From Bizionia sp. M204 (GTDB lineage: Bacteria > Bacteroidota > Bacteroidia > Flavobacteriales > Flavobacteriaceae): 64,000 nucleotides of DNA. Both the position numbers and the translations under genes were made by a program. The stretch lies in the NCBI RefSeq assembly GCF_023205095.1, contig NZ_CP046242.1, positions 2,469,001 through 2,533,000 of the forward strand. Direction: 5' to 3'. Positions 7,381-15,721 of the stretch are shown piece by piece. How positions within the stretch are numbered: position 1 is the stretch's first letter; the number at the start of each line of letters is the position of its first letter. The notes under the pieces are model-generated. The model was not told where the DNA came from and ran no database searches. It was given only the letters and a program-made list of their open reading frames with translations.

Positions 7381-8550
7381 ATGCTTTTTTCTAAATACCG
7401 AAATCTAACACGCTACATCATTGTTGCAGCAAGTTTTGTTATTATATCCTTGATTTTGTGGAATACCTTTGTGTTTTTTCAGCATTTTAAAGAGGAACAA
7501 CGTCAGAAGATGGACATTTGGGCATTAGCCCAAACAGAATTTCAAAAAAACATGTTGGAAGATGATGTAAATCCGATGGTTTCTCGCGTTTTAATAAGTA
7601 AAAATGACAACCAGATAGTTGTTATTAATGCTGAAGGAGCTATTGGACTGACCAATAATGTTGAAGAAAGATATTTGAAAAATGATGCCAGCACTAAAAG
7701 GCTTATCGCAAATTTAGAGGCTGAAAACAAACCTATTGAGCTTTCCTACATTGATCCTAAAACGAACCAAAAAATAAATGATGGCTATTTATATTACGGC
7801 AACTCACCTTTAATAAATAAACTAAAATATTATCCACTTGCCTTATTACTGATTATTATATTATTTGGTGCAGTTGCCTACTTTTTTTACCGCAGTACAA
7901 AAATTGCCACACAAAACAAATTATGGTCTGGTATGGCCAAAGAAACAGCGCATCAAATAGGTACGCCATTATCATCTTTAATTGGCTGGACAGAAATACT
8001 TAAAACCGAACAGGTAAATCCGGAATACATTCTAGAAATAGAAAAAGATATTAGTCGCCTGCAAACTATAACGGAACGTTTTAGTAAAATAGGCTCCTTA
8101 CCAAAACTTGAAAAAGCGGATATTGTTGCAGAAACATTAGAGTCTTATGACTATCTAAAAACGCGTTCTTCTAAACTTATTGAATTTGAAATTTCAGTTC
8201 CCGAAAACCCTATTTACGTTAAATTAAACAAACAGCTTTTTAGTTGGACTATTGAAAATTTGGTAAAAAATGCCATCGACGCCATGCGTGGAAAAGGAAA
8301 ATTAGTTATTACTATTACGCAATTAGAAGATAATGTAAAAATAACCATTACAGATACCGGAAAAGGACTAATTAGAAATCAATTTAACCGTATATTTGAC
8401 CCTGGATTTACAACCAAAAAACGCGGTTGGGGATTAGGCTTATCATTAGCCAAGCGCATTATTGAAGAATTCCATAACGGTAAAATTTATGTGCTTGAAT
8501 CTGAAATTGACAAAGGAACCAGTATGCAAATTCTTTTAAAAACAACGTAA
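7381..8550 (+). CDS. Membrane sensor histidine kinase
   Basis: A 389-residue kinase with two membrane helices (about 11-34 and 152-170) enclosing a 115-residue periplasmic sensor domain that I do not recognise. The cytoplasmic part has the phospho-acceptor helix KETAHQIGTPLSSL with His191, in the Bacteroidota HQ-x-GTPL form. The ATPase domain keeps the N box NLVKNAIDAM, the G1 box DTGKGL and the glycine-rich RGWGLGLSLAKRI. No response regulator gene is adjacent, so it is an orphan kinase here. The next gene starts two bases after its stop codon. Signal and target are unknown. Confidence 0.9.
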   Translation: MLFSKYRNLTRYIIVAASFVIISLILWNTFVFFQHFKEEQRQKMDIWALAQTEFQKNMLEDDVNPMVSRVLISKNDNQIVVINAEGAIGLTNNVEERYLKNDASTKRLIANLEAENKPIELSYIDPKTNQKINDGYLYYGNSPLINKLKYYPLALLLIIILFGAVAYFFYRSTKIATQNKLWSGMAKETAHQIGTPLSSLIGWTEILKTEQVNPEYILEIEKDISRLQTITERFSKIGSLPKLEKADIVAETLESYDYLKTRSSKLIEFEISVPENPIYVKLNKQLFSWTIENLVKNAIDAMRGKGKLVITITQLEDNVKITITDTGKGLIRNQFNRIFDPGFTTKKRGWGLGLSLAKRIIEEFHNGKIYVLESEIDKGTSMQILLKTT

Positions 8551-8552
8551 CT

Positions 8553-8900
8553 ATGGACAATCGATTTATAACTATTAAGGAAGTTGCAATTAATAATAAT
8601 TGTCCAGAATGCTATAATACCAATGGTTTACATTTTACGTTTAAGCAGAAATTTGTGGAAACATCCTTTTATAAATCCTTAACCACTGAAACAGCACATG
8701 AACTTTTCTGTAAAACCTGTGAAACAACTATCTATCCTGTAAATTGGACCGATGATATTGATCGTGTTTTTGATTATCACAAACGTGCTTTTGTACCTAA
8801 AAAAGCGTCCTTTAAATTAAAGAAATCAGCGTGGATTGGTATTGGCGTCTTAATCGGAATTATAGTCGTTGGTATTGGCGCAACCGTATTCTTAAGTTAG
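8553..8900 (+). CDS. Small membrane protein with cysteine pairs (zinc ribbon-like)
   Basis: A 115-residue protein. Residues 1-60 contain two CxxC pairs, CPEC near residue 18 and CKTC near 51, spaced as in a zinc ribbon. A single strongly hydrophobic helix (about 92-114) follows, rich in Gly and Ile, and ends the protein. A tail-anchored protein with a cytosolic metal-binding head is the simplest reading. It is tightly linked to the upstream sensor kinase (two-base gap), which suggests joint expression, but no function is known. It converges on the HIT gene with a two-base gap. Confidence 0.7.
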   Translation: MDNRFITIKEVAINNNCPECYNTNGLHFTFKQKFVETSFYKSLTTETAHELFCKTCETTIYPVNWTDDIDRVFDYHKRAFVPKKASFKLKKSAWIGIGVLIGIIVVGIGATVFLS

Positions 8901-8902
8901 AT

Positions 8903-9292
8903 TTATAGATACGAGCGAATAGCTTTTGCTACGTTCTCAAAATCCTGTTCTGTTAATTTCTCTTTTGAAATAAAGCGAGCATCTTCCATAGTATTTAGCG
9001 GAATTAAATGCACATGAGCATGCGGAACTTCCAAACCAATAACCGTTAAACCAACACGTTTACAAGGCACAGCTTTTTCAATTGCTAATGCAATTTGTCT
9101 GGAAAACTCCAATAAACCATGATAGGTAACTTCATCTAAATCAAACAACTTATCCACTTCCTGCTTTGGGATACATAGTGTGTGTCCTTTTGCATTTGGG
9201 TTAATGTCCAAAAAGGCGAAATAATCGTCAGTTTCCGCAATTTTATAACACGGAACGTCGCCATTAATTATTTTTGTGAATAGGGTTGCCAT
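8903..9292 (-). CDS. HIT family nucleotide-binding protein
   Basis: A 129-residue histidine triad protein, the usual size. The family hydrolyses adenosine phosphoramidates and related nucleotide conjugates. The active-site run HAHVHLIPL near residues 94-102 provides the H-x-H-x-H triad, with the middle His of HVH as the expected nucleophile. The N-terminal TLFTKIINGDVPCYKI and the FLDINPNAKGHTL stretch are typical of the Hint/HinT branch. It lies downstream of greA on the same strand but after a terminator, so it is probably expressed separately. Confidence 0.93.
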   Translation of the reverse strand: MATLFTKIINGDVPCYKIAETDDYFAFLDINPNAKGHTLCIPKQEVDKLFDLDEVTYHGLLEFSRQIALAIEKAVPCKRVGLTVIGLEVPHAHVHLIPLNTMEDARFISKEKLTEQDFENVAKAIRSYL

Positions 9293-9321
9293 AGTTTGCT
9301 ATTAGTATACCTGTAAATATA

Positions 9322-9350
9322 AAAAGATTCCCGCTTTAAGGGAATCTTTT
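9322..9350 (-). terminator. Rho-independent terminator after greA
   Basis: AAAAGATTCCC pairs with GGGAATCTTTT around a 7-base loop, with a T-rich tract on the minus strand after the stem. It lies 57 bases after the greA stop codon. The stem is symmetrical and could also act on the other strand. Confidence 0.75.
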
Positions 9351-9406
9351 CAAGAATAATTTCGTGTTTACTTTTTCCTATTTACCAATATAGGCCTTTG
9401 AATTTG

Positions 9407-9880
9407 TTATCTAGAAATTTCTAAAATATCAAACTTCATAACACCATTTGGCACTTGTACTTCGGCTACTTCGCCAACGGATTTTCCTAAAAGGCCTTTT
9501 CCAATTGGTGAGTTAACAGATAACTTTCCGGAAGCTAAATCGGCTTCACCATCAGCAACCAAGGTATAGGTCATTTCCATTCCGTTAGTCTGATTTTTTA
9601 TTTTGACTTTAGAAAGTACCAATACTTTGGTATTATCCAATTGCGATTCATCAATAACTCTAGCGCCTGCCAAGGCACTTTCTAATTTGGATATTTTCAT
9701 CTCCAACATACCTTGTGCTTCTTTGGCTGCATCGTACTCGGCATTTTCACTTAAATCACCTTTGTCTCGCGCTTCAGCAATGGCTTGCGATGCTTTTGAA
9801 CGCTCTACATCTTTTAATTGGCGTAACTCTTCACGTAAACGCTTTAATCCTTCCGGTGTATAATAAGATACTTTACTCAT
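9407..9880 (-). CDS. greA: Transcription elongation factor GreA
   Basis: GreA rescues backtracked RNA polymerase by stimulating transcript cleavage. I place the start at MSKVSYYTPEGL, giving 157 residues, the usual family length; an in-frame upstream start would add 19 residues of non-conserved sequence. The N-terminal coiled coil contains LREELRQLKDVERSKASQAIAEARDKGDLSENAEYD, whose tip DLSENAEYD carries the acidic residues that reach into the polymerase channel. The C-terminal FKBP-like domain ends SVGEVAEVQVPNGVMKFDILEIS. A promoter and a terminator flank it, so it is probably monocistronic. Confidence 0.95.
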   Translation of the reverse strand: MSKVSYYTPEGLKRLREELRQLKDVERSKASQAIAEARDKGDLSENAEYDAAKEAQGMLEMKISKLESALAGARVIDESQLDNTKVLVLSKVKIKNQTNGMEMTYTLVADGEADLASGKLSVNSPIGKGLLGKSVGEVAEVQVPNGVMKFDILEISR

Positions 9881-9981
9881 AATTTCATGTTTTATAATAA
9901 TAAAAGATGCTGAAAACAAATGGACAACGAGCGCCAAATCTGTTCAGCATAAAAAAATCCCGCTTGCACGAGATATATATA

Positions 9982-9989
9982 CAAAGCTA
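9982..9989 (-). promoter_or_regulatory. -7 promoter element for greA
   Basis: On the minus strand this reads TAGCTTTG, a perfect TAnnTTTG match. It predicts a leader of about 95 bases before the greA ATG at 9880. Confidence 0.45.
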
Positions 9990-10143
9990 CACAATTTTTT
10001 TGATACCTGTAAGTTTACTTATTGTTATTACTATGATAAGTAGCTTACTTTTAATCGTTTTGAGTAGCAAAATGCAAGTTAGCTAAATATACGAAATTTT
10101 TAATACGTTTGGGTTTTTGTTGTAAATTGCCCTGAAAATATAA

Positions 10144-10599
10144 TTGGTTATGAAATATCTGTTTTTGCTTGTTTTTGCGTTTGTGGTTTTTACGTCTTGT
10201 AATAAAAATGATGATGATAACGTGCGCCAAAATGAATTTTTACCAAACTACACATTTGACACTGGTAATTTAATAAACACCAATTTACCGCAGTATAGCG
10301 ATATGGAATTCCCAAACAATTATGTGATATTAAACAATAATTACGGCATTAATGGTGTGGTGGTTTTTTATGCAGGTGGAAATAATTATAATGCTTTTGA
10401 ATTATCTGACCCAAATCACGCCATTCGCGATTGTTCGAAATTAACCGTTACAGGCGTTATTGCAACATGCAGTTGCGATGATGCAAACGCTTATGATATT
10501 TTAACGGGTCAACAACAAGAAGGCACAACAGGACAATACGGTTTAAAACGCTATTTTGTTGAAAAATCTGGGAATATTATTCGGGTTTATAATAATTAG
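10144..10599 (+). CDS. Small lipoprotein with degenerate Rieske-like core
   Basis: A 151-residue exported protein. The N-terminus has a hydrophobic signal ending in FTSCNKNDDD, a lipobox with the modified Cys near residue 19, and the Asp-rich start typical of surface-exposed lipoproteins in this phylum. The remainder reads like Bacteroidota Rieske-type lipoproteins: VVVFYAGGNNYNAFELSDPNH, then a C-S-C pair in ATCSCDDANAYDILTG, and an RYFVEKSGNIIRVYN end. The canonical CxH...CxxH cluster ligands are not present, so it probably binds no 2Fe-2S centre. I infer a structural relic of the Rieske fold; function unknown. A strong terminator follows. Confidence 0.6.
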   Translation: MVMKYLFLLVFAFVVFTSCNKNDDDNVRQNEFLPNYTFDTGNLINTNLPQYSDMEFPNNYVILNNNYGINGVVVFYAGGNNYNAFELSDPNHAIRDCSKLTVTGVIATCSCDDANAYDILTGQQQEGTTGQYGLKRYFVEKSGNIIRVYNN

Positions 10600-10634
10600 A
10601 CACCACGTATTTATCAAAATGACTTGCTAAAGCT

Positions 10635-10676
10635 AAAACTGCCTAAAAACGATAATTTGTTTTTAAGCAGTTTTTT
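10635..10676 (+). terminator. Bidirectional rho-independent terminator
   Basis: A 16-base arm AAAACTGCCTAAAAAC pairs with its partner at 10659-10674 with one mismatch, followed by a T run on the plus strand. On the minus strand the stem is followed by TTTTAGCTTT, so it can also end the TonB-dependent receptor transcript. Confidence 0.8.
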
Positions 10677-10709
10677 AATTTATGAGATTATTTTACACAC
10701 ATAATCTTC

Positions 10710-12956
10710 TTAAAACTTCAAGGTCATTCCCAATAAAAAATTAGTAGTTGCTTGTGGATAAAAACCAGCTCCTTCAATAGTTGATACTTGTGGTGGATTA
10801 GACCATGTGTCATCATAGGTATAATAATATCCGTTAGATGCATACTTAACATTAAATAGGTTGTTAACCAATCCTGAAAACAAAATTGACTTTAAAAATG
10901 GTTTAGTGTTTTCATCTCTTCGGAAAGACATTTCATAATTAACACTAAAATCATTTACAAAATAACTATCTAATTTGGAGGCTGCAGCCTCGGTATTACT
11001 CATAAATTGCTCGCCAACATACTTACTTAAAAGTGTTAACTGTAAATTAGTAATCGGTTGAAATGTTAATGCATTAGAAGCAATCCATTCTGGTGAAAAG
11101 GAAATATCCGTTTTACCAAAATTTACCAAACTACCGTCAAACTCTGTAATCGTTTCCTTGTTTTTATTGGAACTCCATGTTACACTTGGTTGCAAACGCC
11201 ATTTTTCTGCTATTTGAAGGGCTGCTTCCACCTCTAACCCCAATCGGTGACTATCACCGCTATTGGTACGAATTGGGTTTCCAGACTGATCAATATTTCC
11301 TGTTAAAACTAATTGCTCGTTATATAACATGTAATAGGCATTTACATTAAACCGGAACTTTTCATTATTATGTCGCCAACCTAATTCAAAATCATTTAAT
11401 TGTTCTGGTTTTACGTCTGCGTTGTTTTCAAAATCATCACGACTTGGTTCACGATTTGCCCGAGCATATGAGAAATACATACTGTTTTCTGCATTCAAAT
11501 TATAGTTAATTCCCGCTTTAGGATTAAAAAAGGCGTAATTTTCATCGACATTAAAAACATTTCGATCCGAATCAATTCCATTCACCTCATAATCCACTAA
11601 ACGCATTTGTAAATCGGCAAACAAACTGATTTTATCATTTAGTTTAAAAGTACCTTTTCCGAAGAAATTGATATCTGTTTTTAAACCTTTATTATCATAA
11701 TAACGATCTTTATTCATGCTATTACTGGCAAATTGTGCCCAAATAATTTCACCAAAATGCCCACCATCATAATAACTGTATGAGCCTCCAAAAAGCACAT
11801 CTAACTGATTATTTTTATAGTTGGCATTCGCATTTACTACAAAGAAATCATTATCCAACCAACGTCGTCTTACCAAATCCGTTTCCGAAATCGTATCTGT
11901 TACAATTATAATCTCATTTAAACCATAATCGGCAAACTCGGCATCTTCTTTATATTGCTCAAAATAACCTCGTCCAGCCGTATAATTCAAAGCCATATTG
12001 GTGGACCAATTATTATCAATACGCTGATTCCAATGCAGTTGATAATGGTCCTGTTGATAATTATCCACTTCATTTTCGTAAAACTGGGTATTGCCATTTT
12101 CATCAGTATACTCACCAGCTGTATTATAGGTTCGGTCATTGTTCAATTTGTCTTTATCTTCCAAACCATTCCAAGACTGATAGGTTATTTCCTTACCCGA
12201 AAATGTTATGGCTTTTATTAAAGTATTTGTCGATTTATAAGATCCTTGAAGGAAATAAGATTTCAAATTAGAAGTCGCACGATCTATATAACCATCCGAT
12301 TTAATATTTGATAGACGTCCCGCAAATTCTATATGGTCATTCAGCAAGCCTGTGCTAAATTTCAAGGTGTGTTTTCGGGTATTAAAACTACCGAAAGAAT
12401 TGGCAAATTCCCCATAAGCTTCTTGGGAAACGGCGTCTGTTAGCACATTAACACTGGCACCAAAAGCACCAGATCCATTTGTGGATGTTCCTACACCACG
12501 TTGCAATTGTAAACTCTCAACCGATGAGGCGAAATCGTTTAAATTCACCCAAAAGGTTCCTAATGATTCAGCATCATTATACGGGATTCCATTAATAGTT
12601 ACGTTTGTAGATTGCGCATTTATACCACGCACGCGAATGCCTGTATAACCAACGCCTGCTCCTGCATCTGAAGTGGTAACCACAGACGGTAGAAAGTTTA
12701 ATAGAATAGGAATATCCTGCCCCAAATTCCGCTTTTCAATAGCTTCCTTAGAAAGATTGGAATGTGTAATTGGCGAGTCCGCTTTTACACGAACCGAGCG
12801 CACTAAAACTTCATCAAGTGTTTCTAGTTTTGTGGAATCCTGCGGTTTTTCTTGTGAAAAAACACCAAGAGAAGTCGTTAAAAAAATGGAAAGCACACTT
12901 GCTTTTTGAAAATGATGCCAGCGAAAAACTGACGCGTTGTTGAATAAAAATTTCAT
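10710..12956 (-). CDS. TonB-dependent outer-membrane receptor, thiamine-regulated
   Basis: A 748-residue receptor with an N-terminal signal peptide ending near FLTTSLGVFSQ. The plug domain follows (about 50-170) with LDEVLVRSVRV, GYTGIRVRGINAQSTNVTINGIP and LQRGVGTSTNGSGAFGASVNV. The remainder is a 22-strand-type barrel ending in the aromatic FLLGMTLKF. Such receptors import scarce nutrients using TonB energy. A TPP riboswitch lies in its leader (13062-13134), so the substrate is most likely thiamine or a phosphorylated or precursor form. This matches TPP-riboswitch-controlled receptors known in Bacteroidota. There is no carboxypeptidase-like N-terminal extension and no SusD partner. Confidence 0.9.
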   Translation of the reverse strand: MKFLFNNASVFRWHHFQKASVLSIFLTTSLGVFSQEKPQDSTKLETLDEVLVRSVRVKADSPITHSNLSKEAIEKRNLGQDIPILLNFLPSVVTTSDAGAGVGYTGIRVRGINAQSTNVTINGIPYNDAESLGTFWVNLNDFASSVESLQLQRGVGTSTNGSGAFGASVNVLTDAVSQEAYGEFANSFGSFNTRKHTLKFSTGLLNDHIEFAGRLSNIKSDGYIDRATSNLKSYFLQGSYKSTNTLIKAITFSGKEITYQSWNGLEDKDKLNNDRTYNTAGEYTDENGNTQFYENEVDNYQQDHYQLHWNQRIDNNWSTNMALNYTAGRGYFEQYKEDAEFADYGLNEIIIVTDTISETDLVRRRWLDNDFFVVNANANYKNNQLDVLFGGSYSYYDGGHFGEIIWAQFASNSMNKDRYYDNKGLKTDINFFGKGTFKLNDKISLFADLQMRLVDYEVNGIDSDRNVFNVDENYAFFNPKAGINYNLNAENSMYFSYARANREPSRDDFENNADVKPEQLNDFELGWRHNNEKFRFNVNAYYMLYNEQLVLTGNIDQSGNPIRTNSGDSHRLGLEVEAALQIAEKWRLQPSVTWSSNKNKETITEFDGSLVNFGKTDISFSPEWIASNALTFQPITNLQLTLLSKYVGEQFMSNTEAAASKLDSYFVNDFSVNYEMSFRRDENTKPFLKSILFSGLVNNLFNVKYASNGYYYTYDDTWSNPPQVSTIEGAGFYPQATTNFLLGMTLKF

Positions 12957-13061
12957 CCGATAAAAATAAATTTAGCGAATAAAAAGAGGTAATTATTCTG
13001 ATTAAAAATTAGTTTTTTTGTTGCCATGCGCAATCACGCACAACATTACAAAATTGTTGTT

Positions 13062-13134
13062 ATTTTCCTAAACAGCATTACCTGTTCTAGGTTCAATGGG
13101 TATGATCTCAGCCGTTATTGGGCACCCCTTTATG
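13062..13134 (-). ncRNA. TPP riboswitch (THI element)
   Basis: Read on the minus strand the element contains GGGGTGCC, then GGCTGAGATCATACCC, then TTGAACCT, then ACAGGTAATGCTG and TTTAGGAAA, in the order and spacing of the conserved THI-box core. These segments form the pyrimidine- and pyrophosphate-binding helices of the TPP aptamer. It sits between the promoter at 13144-13173 and the receptor ATG at 12956. No clear terminator stem with a T run follows the aptamer, so control may act on translation initiation. The receptor is the only gene downstream of it. Confidence 0.95.
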
Positions 13135-13143
13135 AGAACGCTG

Positions 13144-13173
13144 CAAAGGTAGTTAACAATGTATAATTAGCAA
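13144..13173 (-). promoter_or_regulatory. Promoter for the riboswitch-receptor transcript
   Basis: The minus strand carries a -33 TTG (13171-13173), a 19-base spacer and TACCTTTG (13144-13151), a perfect -7 match at the consensus spacing. The predicted start near 13138 lies just upstream of the TPP aptamer. Confidence 0.7.
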
Positions 13174-13195
13174 GTAATAATGAGAAATTATTAAT

Positions 13196-13600
13196 TTAAA
13201 CTTCCGGTGGTTTCCTATTTGCCTTTTTATCAGCTTGTTTTTTCTTGTTGGAAAGACGTTTGAGTTTCACTGCTCTTGGAACCTTGGTTGGTCTGCGCTT
13301 TTTTGGCACAATCAACCCTTGCTTTATTAACTCTAAAAAGCGTTTAATAACCAAGTCCTTATTTTTATGTTGACTGCGGCTATCGTCACTAGATAGTATT
13401 AATATTCCTTCCGTTGTTAACCGATTATCTAACTTTTTAAGAAGACGGGCTTTTTGGTTTTCTGAAAATACTTGTGAATTTGGCAAATCCCAACTCAATA
13501 CCACTTTAGAGGATGTTTTGTTTACATGCTGACCACCAGCACCCGAACTTCTAATCGCTTTAAATGATAATTCCGTTATAAGAAATGCTGCATCAAACAT
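13196..13600 (-). CDS. arfB: Alternative ribosome-rescue factor ArfB (peptidyl-tRNA hydrolase)
   Basis: ArfB enters the A site of ribosomes stalled on truncated mRNA and hydrolyses the peptidyl-tRNA. The 134-residue protein has the release-factor catalytic motif GGQ at about residues 22-24, in the context SSGAGGQHVNKTSSKV. Its C-terminal tail is strongly basic (VKLKRLSNKKKQADKKANRK) and in ArfB binds the empty mRNA channel. The long codon-recognition domains of RF1/RF2 are missing, as expected. It is the last gene of a tightly packed operon, one base after the DUF4301 stop codon, though its role seems unrelated to its neighbours. Confidence 0.93.
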   Translation of the reverse strand: MFDAAFLITELSFKAIRSSGAGGQHVNKTSSKVVLSWDLPNSQVFSENQKARLLKKLDNRLTTEGILILSSDDSRSQHKNKDLVIKRFLELIKQGLIVPKKRRPTKVPRAVKLKRLSNKKKQADKKANRKPPEV

Positions 13601-13601
13601 A

Positions 13602-15158
13602 TTATTTTAGCTGATGTGGTGACTTTAATAAATCGTTTACTGTTTTAACTGGATTGAAGGTAATGAGTGGCACTTCAACAAAAATTGTATTCCAATTGGC
13701 CATGCTTCCATTCCATAAACCTGGCAACTCCAAAGCTTTTAAATCCTTTCCTAATCGTGTTTTTTTGGTAATAAAAGCGGCTCTATGATCTATAAACTGG
13801 GTGAGATCAAATTTATTTCCTTTGTAATCTTTAACACCACAAACCAAATCGACAGGATTAAAATGTGTGGCATTTTTTAAAATACTTTTTTGATGTTTAT
13901 TCTTTTGATTTATTTGAGCCGACTCTACAATTTGAAGTGAAATAGTTCCACTTTCATCTTTAACCCAAAAGGGCCCACCTCCAGGTTCACCTTCATTTTT
14001 AACCATACCACAAACACGAATTGGTCGGTTTAATTTACTCTGAAGATATTCTATTTGAAACTTTTCTGCATATTTTTCAAATTCAGTAGAAATTTTTACC
14101 TGCATTTTTTTTGTTAAAAACCGTGCGATTTCAATGATTGTTTCGTGGGACAATTCGCCTTTATCAATTAATTTTAAATACTGAAATGCCTGCTGTTGAA
14201 TTTCCATCAGAATCCCAGCCAATATCTTTTTATTCTTGGCTACTTCATTTTTATACTTATAAACAACCACATTATCAATGTTTTTAATAAAGATAATATC
14301 GGCATTCAAATCGTTTAGATTTTCAATTAACGCACCATGTCCTGATGGACGAAATAACAAATCGCCGTTCTCTAATCTGAAAGGCTCATCTTTAGGTGTA
14401 ACAGCAATTGTATCGGTTGATTCTTTTTGATACGAGAATGAAATATCGAATTGAGAATTGGTTTTACGTTCTACTTTATCTTCTATTCTTGAAAACTCAT
14501 TACTAAATTTATCCTTATGACTTTCTGAAATGGTAAAATGCAATTTTGCTTGCTTATTGCAACACGCATACAATGCAGATTCAAATAAATGTTCCTCAAA
14601 AGCTGTAGAAATAATTTGGTTTTTATATTCGTGAAACGGTAATAATCCTTTTGGTGAATTGCCATAATTTAAACCGTCCTCGTCTAACATAGCTTTTACA
14701 AATAATTGCGAGCGGTAACTAACATCTAAATCGGCGTAGTTTGGATAGGTTTTATTTAACAACTCCAAGACTTCAAAATAGAATGGAAATTTTTCTAAAC
14801 CAACAAAGAAAATATGTAAACTTTTATCATCGCGCGTATTCAAATACGAATTAATAGTTTGTTCAGCTGGATCATATTCTTCCAAAAACTGAAACAGAAA
14901 TTTAAACATTCGAGTTGCTGCTCCTGATGCGGGAACAAATTTTACAATATCAAATTGGTCTTTATTTTCATCAAAAAATACCACAAGGTTTTCAACTTCC
15001 GAATTATTTAGGCGTAAAATACCATCTCCAACTGTTGCGGCTGCCACCAAATTTGAAAATGGCAAACCGGAAACGAAGGTTTCAAGCTGTTTGTTGACAC
15101 CTTCCACAGTTAAACCCTTTGACTCTATTTGTTTTATGTCCTTTTCAGAAAAAGTCAT
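13602..15158 (-). CDS. DUF4301 family protein, nucleotidyltransferase-like
   Basis: A 518-residue cytoplasmic protein of the DUF4301 family, with no known function. Two stretches resemble sugar-nucleotide pyrophosphorylases: VPASGAATRMFKF at 75-87, like the LAGGxGTRL nucleotide-binding loop, and FRPSGHGALIENL near 269-281 followed by FIKNIDN at 290-296, like the GHGxL and NxDN substrate segments. The C-terminal third has ICxCGMVKNEGEPGGGPFWVKD-like Gly-rich sequence. The start codon overlaps the upstream kinase stop codon (ATGA), so translation is coupled. I infer a GT-A-fold nucleotidyltransferase-like enzyme. The thiamine-linked operon may point to its pathway, but this is unproven. Confidence 0.75.
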   Translation of the reverse strand: MTFSEKDIKQIESKGLTVEGVNKQLETFVSGLPFSNLVAAATVGDGILRLNNSEVENLVVFFDENKDQFDIVKFVPASGAATRMFKFLFQFLEEYDPAEQTINSYLNTRDDKSLHIFFVGLEKFPFYFEVLELLNKTYPNYADLDVSYRSQLFVKAMLDEDGLNYGNSPKGLLPFHEYKNQIISTAFEEHLFESALYACCNKQAKLHFTISESHKDKFSNEFSRIEDKVERKTNSQFDISFSYQKESTDTIAVTPKDEPFRLENGDLLFRPSGHGALIENLNDLNADIIFIKNIDNVVVYKYKNEVAKNKKILAGILMEIQQQAFQYLKLIDKGELSHETIIEIARFLTKKMQVKISTEFEKYAEKFQIEYLQSKLNRPIRVCGMVKNEGEPGGGPFWVKDESGTISLQIVESAQINQKNKHQKSILKNATHFNPVDLVCGVKDYKGNKFDLTQFIDHRAAFITKKTRLGKDLKALELPGLWNGSMANWNTIFVEVPLITFNPVKTVNDLLKSPHQLK

Positions 15159-15721
15159 ATCTTACTTTTTAATAATTCATTAATATGCTTTACGGCAACT
15201 TCAAAACGATTTGTTAGATTTCCACTTAGTAAAATATAGGGCTTTTGGTGAATTTCTAACGCCTTTTGAAACGCTTGAAACATCGTTTCTCTTTCATGCG
15301 GTTTATCGCGAATGCCATCGGGCTCCCATGGCAGATCAATATTAGTTAAAAAATAAAGATTATAGTAATTTTCTGTGGCAAATTTATTTAAGCGCTCTGA
15401 AGTAAAGTCCTGATAGTAAGATTCACTATATACTTTTGTTTCTAACAAGTCGGTATCACAAATTAGTAATTTATCTGCTTGCTTAGTCAATTTGTTTTCT
15501 AAAGCCATTTGGCCTTCCGCAATGGGCAATACATCATCTTGGGTTAATACCTCATGTAATTTTGCTTTATTTTCAGCATAAATCCTAGAAAATTCTGGAA
15601 CCCAAAGTGTATTAAAATGAGTCGCCAATTTTTTAGCAAGAATGGTTTTTCCTGTTGACTCAGGACCAAACAGGACAATTTTTATGCAATGACTCTCGTC
15701 TTGTTTAAGTGTTTCTTCCAT
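15155..15721 (-). CDS. NadR-like P-loop kinase, candidate thiamine kinase
   Basis: A 188-residue protein matching only the C-terminal ribosylnicotinamide-kinase domain of NadR. It has a P-loop GPESTGKT at 19-26, then WVPEFSRIYAE (about 40-50), a Walker-B-like LLICDTDLLET and DLPWEPDGIRD near 130-140. The DNA-binding and adenylyltransferase domains of NadR are absent. PnuC-type permeases rely on a kinase to trap the substrate. The pnuC-like gene overlaps this one by 40 bases, so the two probably act together. Because the next gene encodes a YkoF-like thiamine-binding protein, thiamine is a better guess than nicotinamide riboside, but the substrate is untested. Confidence 0.75.
   Translation of the reverse strand: MEETLKQDESHCIKIVLFGPESTGKTILAKKLATHFNTLWVPEFSRIYAENKAKLHEVLTQDDVLPIAEGQMALENKLTKQADKLLICDTDLLETKVYSESYYQDFTSERLNKFATENYYNLYFLTNIDLPWEPDGIRDKPHERETMFQAFQKALEIHQKPYILLSGNLTNRFEVAVKHINELLKSKI

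Noticed and set aside
12957-13060. Intrinsic terminator as expression platform of the TPP riboswitch
   Set aside because: The stem that can be drawn near 13020-13045 is followed on the minus strand by an A run, not a T run.
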